6,772 bases of DNA, taken from positions 1 through 6,772 of the forward strand of contig DTXR01000634.1 of assembly GCA_012962365.1 (NCBI GenBank). Direction: 5' to 3'. The translations under genes and the position numbers were made by a program. The stretch is from Chromatiaceae bacterium. Its GTDB lineage: Bacteria > Pseudomonadota > Gammaproteobacteria > Chromatiales > Chromatiaceae. Under the pieces are notes generated by a model. It ran no database searches. It worked only from the letters and a program-made list of their open reading frames with translations, and was not told the origin of the DNA. Below, piece by piece: positions 1 through 6,772 of the stretch (positions are counted from its first letter, which is position 1; each line of letters begins with the position of its first letter).

Positions 1-576
1 GATTTCGGTGGTTTCGCGGGAGATACGGCGTGCCTTTTCCGGACGCATGACGCCCAGGGTGCGCATGTTATGCAGGCGGTCGGCCAACTTGATGAGGATG
101 ACGCGGATATCCTTGGTCATGGCCAGCATCATCTTGCGGAAGCTCTCCGCCTGGGCCTCGGCCCGGCTCAGGGAGCCGATCTTGGCCAGCTTGCTGACAC
201 CATCCACCAGTTCGGCAATCTCTCCGCTAAATTCCTCGGCCAACTGATCTTTGGCCGTCGGGGTATCTTCGATCACATCGTGAAGAATGGCGGCCATGAG
301 GCACTGGTAGTCCATGCGCATCTCGCCGAGAATCCGCGCCACGGCTACCGGGTGGCAGATATAGGGTTCACCGGAAAGCCGCTTCTGCCCCTCATGGGCC
401 TGTGCGCCAAACAGATAGGCGCGGTACACCTCTCTTACCTGCTCGGGCGGCAGATAGGATTCAAGGTAGGTGCACAGATCGCTGATCTGGTAACGGGGCG
501 CTTGCCCGTCATTATGGCGGGCAAGCGCAATTGGTGGCCATGGGGTCTGAGTATCAGCTGGCTGGGAGATGGCCAC
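1..576 (-). CDS. spoT: SpoT, bifunctional (p)ppGpp hydrolase/synthetase (5' part only)
   Basis: SpoT degrades and makes the alarmone (p)ppGpp in the stringent response. Only the first 192 codons are present; the gene continues past the left edge, and the full-length family protein is about 700 residues. The visible part is the N-terminal HD hydrolase domain. The metal ligands can be placed at His75 (in YICHPVAVA), His99-Asp100 (in ILHDVIEDT) and Asp166 (in KLADRLHNMRT). Their spacings (24 and 66 residues) equal those of His53, His77-Asp78 and Asp144 in the Streptococcus Rel enzyme, and Glu103-Asp104 complete the HDxxED motif. The hydrolase should therefore be active. The synthetase, TGS and ACT domains lie outside the window. 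The start is a GTG at 576, the only usual start codon before the conserved domain; it adds about 25 residues relative to E. coli SpoT. It begins 11 bases after the rpoZ stop and has no Shine-Dalgarno sequence, so translation is probably coupled to rpoZ. The adjacent rpoZ favours SpoT over RelA. The identity is secure; the exact start is less so. Confidence 0.95.
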   Translation of the reverse strand, partial: MAISQPADTQTPWPPIALARHNDGQAPRYQISDLCTYLESYLPPEQVREVYRAYLFGAQAHEGQKRLSGEPYICHPVAVARILGEMRMDYQCLMAAILHDVIEDTPTAKDQLAEEFSGEIAELVDGVSKLAKIGSLSRAEAQAESFRKMMLAMTKDIRVILIKLADRLHNMRTLGVMRPEKARRISRETTEI

Positions 577-587
577 CGGAGGAAATG

Positions 588-875
588 CTAGATAGCACCG
601 CCGTTGACGGCTGCCTGAACTTCCTGTGCCAATGCTGCTGCCAACTCGTCATCGATGGATTCTTCGGTGGCTTCAACCTGCTCATCGATGGTCTTGTTCG
701 TGATCAGACCTGCAGCAATCTCGCGCAGGGCAACTACCGTGGGTTTGTCGTTGTCCCAGGGAACCAGGGGCTCCACACCATTCTCAAGCTGCCGGGCGCG
801 CTTGGACGCCAGCAACACCAGGTTGAAACGATTGTCCACATGATCCAGACAATCTTCTACAGTAACTCGTGCCAT
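588..875 (-). CDS. rpoZ: RNA polymerase omega subunit RpoZ
   Basis: Omega is the small RNA polymerase subunit that helps fold and hold beta-prime, and in proteobacteria it forms part of a ppGpp binding site. The product is 95 residues, close to the 91 of E. coli. It begins [20 protein letters not shown] and continues LASKRARQL, the hallmark N-terminal omega block. The middle part ([15 protein letters not shown]) also fits. The C-terminal tail is acidic and then Ala-rich, as is usual and variable. An upstream in-frame ATG at 917 would add 14 unlikely residues. The ATG at 875 is preferred because it gives the family N-terminus and has AAGGT four bases and GGAG twelve bases upstream. It is followed 11 bases later by spoT, the standard rpoZ-spoT pair, which links a ppGpp target to the ppGpp enzyme. 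The gene upstream is ggt, not the common gmk. I see no terminator between ggt and rpoZ, so readthrough from ggt is possible. Confidence 0.96.
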   Translation of the reverse strand: MARVTVEDCLDHVDNRFNLVLLASKRARQLENGVEPLVPWDNDKPTVVALREIAAGLITNKTIDEQVEATEESIDDELAAALAQEVQAAVNGGAI

Positions 876-930
876 TTTTACCTTAATCTCCAAAAAGACT
901 ATGCCATATTCGCGCATTGTAACCCGAAAA

Positions 931-3388
<2,458 letters not shown>

Positions 3389-3401
3389 TCAGATGGCCAG
3401 A

Positions 3402-3977
3402 TCAGCCGCTTATGGTATCACGTCTCAGCAAAGCACAGGCAGCCTGCCCTGCCTTGCCTTCGCGATGGATATGCCAGGTATCCGGAAAGACCGGCCAGGC
3501 CCGATGACTGTCCTGCTCCAGATAGATCCAGCTTCGGGGCTTCAGCCAGTCGTTCTTCTCCAGTTCCTCGCAGACTTTTTCCAGCCAGTCTTTGGCGAAA
3601 GGCGGATCGAGAAAAACGATATCGAAGGCTTGATCCGCCTTCCGGCTGACCAGGCGCATCCCATCTGCCGACACCACGTCCGCCCGCCCCTGAGCACCCA
3701 GCAGGTGCAGGTTGTTTTCCAACTGCCGGACGACAGTACGGGATTGATCCACAAAACGCACCTGCTGCGCCCCCCGCGACAAGGCCTCCAGCCCCAGCGC
3801 ACCGCTGCCGGCGAAAAGGTCGAGGCAACTTGCGCCTTCTGCTTGTCCCTGCAGCCAGTTGAACAGGGTTTCGCGAAGGCGATCCGCAGTTGGACGCAGA
3901 TCGGGTACATCGGGAAAACCCAGGCGTCTTCCCCCGAATTCTCCACCGATGATGCGAATACTGTTGCTGCGGGGCAC
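3402..3977 (-). CDS. rsmD: 16S rRNA guanine(966)-N2 methyltransferase RsmD
   Basis: RsmD methylates N2 of G966 in 16S rRNA of the 30S subunit using S-adenosylmethionine. The product is 191 residues (E. coli 198). It has the family N-terminal block RIIGGEFGGRRL (8-19) and RPTADRLRETLFNWL (28-42). The SAM-binding motif I is DLFAGSGALGLEALSRGA (53-70), and the catalytic motif IV is DPPF at 124-127. The start is GTG at 3977, whose G is also the last base of the TAG stop of the preceding M16 gene (TAGTG). GGAAAGG six bases upstream serves as ribosome site. The overlap implies translational coupling with the M16 genes. A competing open frame over the same stretch on the same strand lacks any family motif and is a shadow. 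Placement between M16 genes and coaD matches the arrangement I recall from Pseudomonas. Confidence 0.95.
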   Translation of the reverse strand: MPRSNSIRIIGGEFGGRRLGFPDVPDLRPTADRLRETLFNWLQGQAEGASCLDLFAGSGALGLEALSRGAQQVRFVDQSRTVVRQLENNLHLLGAQGRADVVSADGMRLVSRKADQAFDIVFLDPPFAKDWLEKVCEELEKNDWLKPRSWIYLEQDSHRAWPVFPDTWHIHREGKAGQAACALLRRDTISG

Positions 3978-5272
3978 TACTTCCCTTTCCCGCCAACCAT
4001 CACGCTAACCAGGTTCTTCACCGGCATGCGTCTACGGAAGCTGCGGCGAATCTGCGATGCCGTTACCTGCTCCACCTTGCCGCTCCAGGCATCCAACCAG
4101 TCCAGAGGTTGATCATAAAAACCCACGAGGGCAATTTGCTGCAGAATTTTCTTGTTGCTGGAGAGCTTCAAAGGAAAGCCGCCCACAAGGTGCTTCTTCG
4201 CCGCTTCGAGTTGTTTCAGCGTCGGGCCTTCATCGATGAAATCACGGTACAAGGCCACCATCAGCTGCCGGGTAGACTTTGCCTGGTCGTTCTTGGTCTG
4301 CGCAGACAATATCCACGGCCCCTGCACCCACAGGGGCGAGAAATAGCTGGAAATGCCATAACTCAGCCCGCGCTTGTTGCGCACCTCTTCTCCCATGATG
4401 GAGGTCAGACCGCTGCCACCCAGAATATGGTTGCCCACCAGCAGGGGGAAATAGTCCGGATCGTTGCGACTGATACCCAGCATGCCGATATTGATATGAG
4501 TCTGTGAAGCGGGAAACGTCTTGCGTTTGACCCCGGGGTTGGGCCTTTCCGGTTTGGGCAGAGCCGCCGCTTTTTCTCCGTTGGGCAGGCTTTGCACCAG
4601 ACGCTCGACCAACAACTCCGCCTGAGCGCGATCCACATTACCGACCAGGGCGATGACCGCATTGGCCGCCGAGTAATATTGCGCGTGAAAACTGCGCAAT
4701 TGTGCTTGATCCAATAGGGTAAGGGATTTCTCATCGCCGAGGGGATCATGAGCATAGGGATGCTCTCCATACAATGCCTGCATCAGCATCTGATCTGCCA
4801 CATCTTCCGCCGACTGACGGGACAGACGCAGTTCAGCCAAAGTACGTTCTTTCACCCTGGTGATGGCTGCTTCATCCAACCGGGGTTTGGCGATTACATC
4901 CGCCAGCGTATCCATTGCTACGGTGAGGATCGCCTTGTCACTCAGGCTGCGCATGTCGATCCATGCAATATCCCGGCTGACACGGGTACTGATCTCGATG
5001 CCACGGGATTCCAGTGTATGAGCCAAGGCATCTGCATCCCGGTCGCCCGCACCTTCCAGCAACAGCTCATTGAGCAGACGCGCCTTTCCCGGCTGCTCGC
5101 CATCTCTGGCGCTGCCGGCATCGAAAAGTACACTGAGGCTCACCATGGGCAACTGGGGAGCCTGCACAAACATCACCCGTGTGCCCTCCTTTGTCTGCCA
5201 GGACTGGATCTCCAACGCCTGGGCGGCACCAGCCAACAGCACCAGTCCCAATACGATAATACGCATGATCAT
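3977..5272 (-). CDS. Exported M16-family protein lacking the zinc motif (non-catalytic partner)
   Basis: This is an M16 (insulinase/pitrilysin-like) protein of 431 residues, probably periplasmic. Residues 1-19 (MIMRIIVLGLVLLAGAAQA) form a Sec signal peptide with AQA at the cleavage site. Where active members have HxxEH, this protein reads ARLLNELLLEGAG (64-76): both histidines are gone and only Glu69 remains, so zinc-dependent catalysis is not expected. The second M16 domain is well kept: GGSGLTSIMGEEVRNKRGLSYGISSYF contains Arg298 and Tyr305, the R-Y pair that binds substrate backbone in M16 enzymes. It overlaps the upstream active M16 gene by ATGA, so the two are likely made in equal amounts and form a heterodimer, as described for SPH2682/SPH2681-type M16B pairs. 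The ATG at 5272 has GGGGAG ten bases upstream; an ATG two codons later is also possible. The substrate cannot be told from sequence. Confidence 0.9.
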   Translation of the reverse strand: MIMRIIVLGLVLLAGAAQALEIQSWQTKEGTRVMFVQAPQLPMVSLSVLFDAGSARDGEQPGKARLLNELLLEGAGDRDADALAHTLESRGIEISTRVSRDIAWIDMRSLSDKAILTVAMDTLADVIAKPRLDEAAITRVKERTLAELRLSRQSAEDVADQMLMQALYGEHPYAHDPLGDEKSLTLLDQAQLRSFHAQYYSAANAVIALVGNVDRAQAELLVERLVQSLPNGEKAAALPKPERPNPGVKRKTFPASQTHINIGMLGISRNDPDYFPLLVGNHILGGSGLTSIMGEEVRNKRGLSYGISSYFSPLWVQGPWILSAQTKNDQAKSTRQLMVALYRDFIDEGPTLKQLEAAKKHLVGGFPLKLSSNKKILQQIALVGFYDQPLDWLDAWSGKVEQVTASQIRRSFRRRMPVKNLVSVMVGGKGK

Positions 5273-6612
5273 GATTTCTTTGCTCCCCTGGTATCCGTCT
5301 TTTTTGGTTTTAGCACAGCAACGGTCAAATGATCATCGACCAGGTATTTCCGTGCGACCGCCTGCACCTGCTCCGGCGTGACGCTGCGAATATGCTGCAG
5401 CTCCTCATCCAGGGTTTTCCAGTCATAGCCGTTGGTTTCACGCATACCGATGAGCATGGCCTGGTAGAAAAGCGAATCGCGGGCATAGACTTTCCTGGCA
5501 ACGGTCTGGTTCACAACACGTTGTAACTCTTCCTTGCTGATGGGCATTTTCTTGAGGTCATCCACCTGTTCCCGCAGCGCCTTTTCCAGCACATCGGGGT
5601 CGATGTTTTCGGCCGGGATAGCTTGCAGTTCCAGCATGCCCGACAAACGGCTGAAGGCATCGTAGGTACTACCTGCTGACACCGCCAGTTTCTGCCCGCG
5701 CACCACACGGGAGGTCAGCCGCGAGCTATCCCCCTCGCCCAGGATGGAGTTGAGCACCGTCAGCGCATAAGCTTCCCAGGGCGCTTTCACATCCACCATG
5801 GCCGGGCTTTTGTAACCCATAACAAGAATAGGCTGCTCCGCAGGCACATTGACGTGGAGGCGGGTGATGCCTTTCTGCTCAGGCTCGGGGCGGGCGCGAT
5901 ATGTCGCCTTTGCGCCCGCCTCTATGGGGCCGAAATGTTTTTTGGCCAATGCCAGCACTTCCATGGGCTGCACATCACCCACGACCACCAGGATGGCGTT
6001 GTCCGGCGAGTACCATTGCTCGTACCAATGCTGCAAGTCCGCCACGGTCATAGTTTCGAGGTCGTGCATCCAGCCGATCACCGGATTGCGGTAGGGTGAC
6101 ACGCGCCAGGCCACCGCGTTGAATTGCTCCCACAACAAGCCGTTGGGATCGTCATCGGTGCGCAGCCGCCGTTCTTCCCGCACCACCGCCAGCTCGCGCT
6201 GAAACTCCTTCTCGTCCAGCAACAGATTGCGCATGCGATCCGCTTCCAGCTCCAGAGCGCGTTCCAGGTGCTGCTTCGACAGGGTTTCGAAGTAAGCCGT
6301 GTAATCCACGCCGGTAAAGGCATTCTCACTGCCCCCCAGGGCGGCGATGATGCGCGAAAACGCATCCGGTGCGACCTTCCCGGTACCCTTGAACATCATG
6401 TGTTCCAGCACATGGGAAACGCCGGTAGTACCCGGCAACTCGTAGCTCGATCCCACCTTGTACCAGACCTGGCTGACCACCACCGGCGCCCGGTGATCCG
6501 GCTGAACGATGATTTTCATGCCGTTGTCGAGCATGAACTCCTCGACCTTTCCCTGGGCAGCCAACACCGGCATGGTCACAAAACCGATCAAAAGTATGCA
6601 AAGTATGCGCAT
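5269..6612 (-). CDS. Exported zinc metallopeptidase, M16 family (catalytic partner)
   Basis: This 447-residue M16 peptidase (PMP-beta/pitrilysin-like) probably degrades peptides in the periplasm. Residues 1-18 (MRILCILLIGFVTMPVLA) are a signal peptide. The inverted zinc motif is HVLEH at 67-71 (TGVSHVLEHMMFKGTG), giving ligands His67 and His71 and catalytic Glu70. The distal ligand is Glu147 in VVREERRLRTDDDP, 76 residues after His71, with Glu140 seven residues earlier as in pitrilysin. GSENAFTGVDYTAYFE (94-109) is also a typical M16 block. The C-terminal domain has SSRLTSRVVRGQKLAVSAG, where Arg305 remains but the Tyr of the R-Y substrate pair is replaced by Ser312; the neighbouring gene product supplies that pair. 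The start ATG at 6612 gives a perfect signal peptide but only a weak AGG close to it. It is the first gene of the apparent operon. Confidence 0.94.
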   Translation of the reverse strand: MRILCILLIGFVTMPVLAAQGKVEEFMLDNGMKIIVQPDHRAPVVVSQVWYKVGSSYELPGTTGVSHVLEHMMFKGTGKVAPDAFSRIIAALGGSENAFTGVDYTAYFETLSKQHLERALELEADRMRNLLLDEKEFQRELAVVREERRLRTDDDPNGLLWEQFNAVAWRVSPYRNPVIGWMHDLETMTVADLQHWYEQWYSPDNAILVVVGDVQPMEVLALAKKHFGPIEAGAKATYRARPEPEQKGITRLHVNVPAEQPILVMGYKSPAMVDVKAPWEAYALTVLNSILGEGDSSRLTSRVVRGQKLAVSAGSTYDAFSRLSGMLELQAIPAENIDPDVLEKALREQVDDLKKMPISKEELQRVVNQTVARKVYARDSLFYQAMLIGMRETNGYDWKTLDEELQHIRSVTPEQVQAVARKYLVDDHLTVAVLKPKKTDTRGAKKS

Positions 6613-6618
6613 TGCCTG

Positions 6619-6645
6619 ATTATCCCCAAGTCGACAAAATGTTAA
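6619..6645 (-). promoter_or_regulatory. Possible sigma70-type promoter for the M16 operon
   Basis: On the minus strand TTAACA (6645-6640) and GATAAT (6624-6619) each match five of six consensus bases, separated by 15 bases, which is shorter than the optimal 17. Transcription would start close to the ATG at 6612, giving a leaderless or nearly leaderless message. That fits the absence of a good Shine-Dalgarno sequence but also makes the call doubtful. Confidence 0.25.
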
Positions 6646-6676
6646 AGTAACGGTTCCAGGGAGTCTCTGATTTAGC

Positions 6677-6745
6677 TGTCATTCCCGCGTAGGCCGGGGT
6701 TCGGGCTATTGAAAGTTCCGGATTCCGGCCTGCGCCGGAATGACA
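6677..6745. repeat. Imperfect inverted repeat, REP/MITE-like (28-base arms, 13-base loop)
   Basis: The left arm (6677-6704) and the reverse complement of the right arm (6718-6745) both begin TGTCATTCC and agree at 23 of 28 positions. The loop is 6705-6717. The arms are rich in GGCCGG/CCGGCC. Palindromes of the form GTCATTCC...GGAATGAC are common as dispersed intergenic repeats in many proteobacteria (established knowledge, recalled). It may fold into a long hairpin in RNA, but no T-tract follows, so it is not a classical intrinsic terminator. The rest of 6613-6772 shows no gene. Confidence 0.75.
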
Positions 6746-6772
6746 TCAATGAACTTTAACCGGGATTCCCCA

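Noticed and set aside
70..591. 173-codon plus-strand open frame opposite spoT
   Set aside because: It is antisense to the highly conserved HD domain of SpoT, has no recognisable motif and is explained by the high-GC codon pattern of the real gene.
588..917. Longer 109-residue start for rpoZ
   Set aside because: The extra 14 residues do not fit the omega family, and the ATG at 875 gives the canonical MARVTVEDC start with a usable ribosome site.
916..921. TACAAT on the minus strand as a -10 box for rpoZ-spoT
   Set aside because: It matches five of six bases, but no acceptable -35 hexamer lies 16-18 bases upstream, so it is not supported as a promoter.
3418..3996. 192-codon minus-strand frame almost coextensive with rsmD
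   Set aside because: Its Arg/Ser/Gly-rich translation lacks any family motif, whereas the other frame holds the complete RsmD motifs, so it is a frame shadow.
3977..5272. The non-zinc M16 gene as a decayed pseudogene
   Set aside because: The frame is intact over 431 codons, and the signal peptide and R-Y motif are kept. Paired M16 loci normally include one motif-less partner.
6124..6645. 173-codon plus-strand open frame opposite the start of the catalytic M16 gene
   Set aside because: It is antisense to the zinc-binding region, has no signal or family resemblance, and ends in the intergenic stretch without supporting context.

Overview
This window looks like chromosomal core DNA from a gammaproteobacterium with moderately high GC. 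The grouping of two M16 peptidases, rsmD, coaD, an Alvin/YfhL-type ferredoxin and ggt resembles the ftsY-proximal cluster of Pseudomonas and purple-sulfur or sulfur-oxidising relatives. The rpoZ-spoT pair is also typical of this class. Assignment below class level is inference. I see no phage, integrase, transposase, CRISPR, tRNA or rRNA signals.

All eight recognisable genes lie on the minus strand, so transcription runs from right to left. From the right edge: a 160-base non-coding stretch (6613-6772) carries a large imperfect inverted repeat and a possible promoter. Then come two exported M16 peptidase-like proteins, one with the zinc motif and one without it, whose genes overlap by ATGA. 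rsmD (16S rRNA guanine-N2 methyltransferase) follows with a one-base stop/start overlap, then coaD (phosphopantetheine adenylyltransferase) and a small 2[4Fe-4S] ferredoxin. These five genes are packed with gaps of at most 22 bases and look like one operon. It ends at a strong intrinsic terminator hairpin at 2577-2610.

That terminator lies inside the next gene, ggt (periplasmic gamma-glutamyltranspeptidase). Its predicted start overlaps the ferredoxin gene, and its signal peptide is encoded by the hairpin and its T-tract. Expression of ggt may therefore depend on readthrough or on translation across the hairpin. After a 54-base gap come rpoZ (RNA polymerase omega subunit) and the 5' part of spoT ((p)ppGpp hydrolase/synthetase), which runs off the left edge with only its hydrolase-domain half present. 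gmk, which precedes rpoZ in many gammaproteobacteria, is absent here and ggt occupies its place.

This is mostly a housekeeping region: stringent response, RNA polymerase assembly, CoA synthesis, ribosome modification, Fe-S electron transfer and envelope peptide/glutathione turnover. I found no convincing new multi-gene system. The most unusual observations are the terminator embedded in the ggt signal-peptide region, the split of active-site and substrate-binding motifs between the two M16 proteins, and the palindromic repeat at the right edge.
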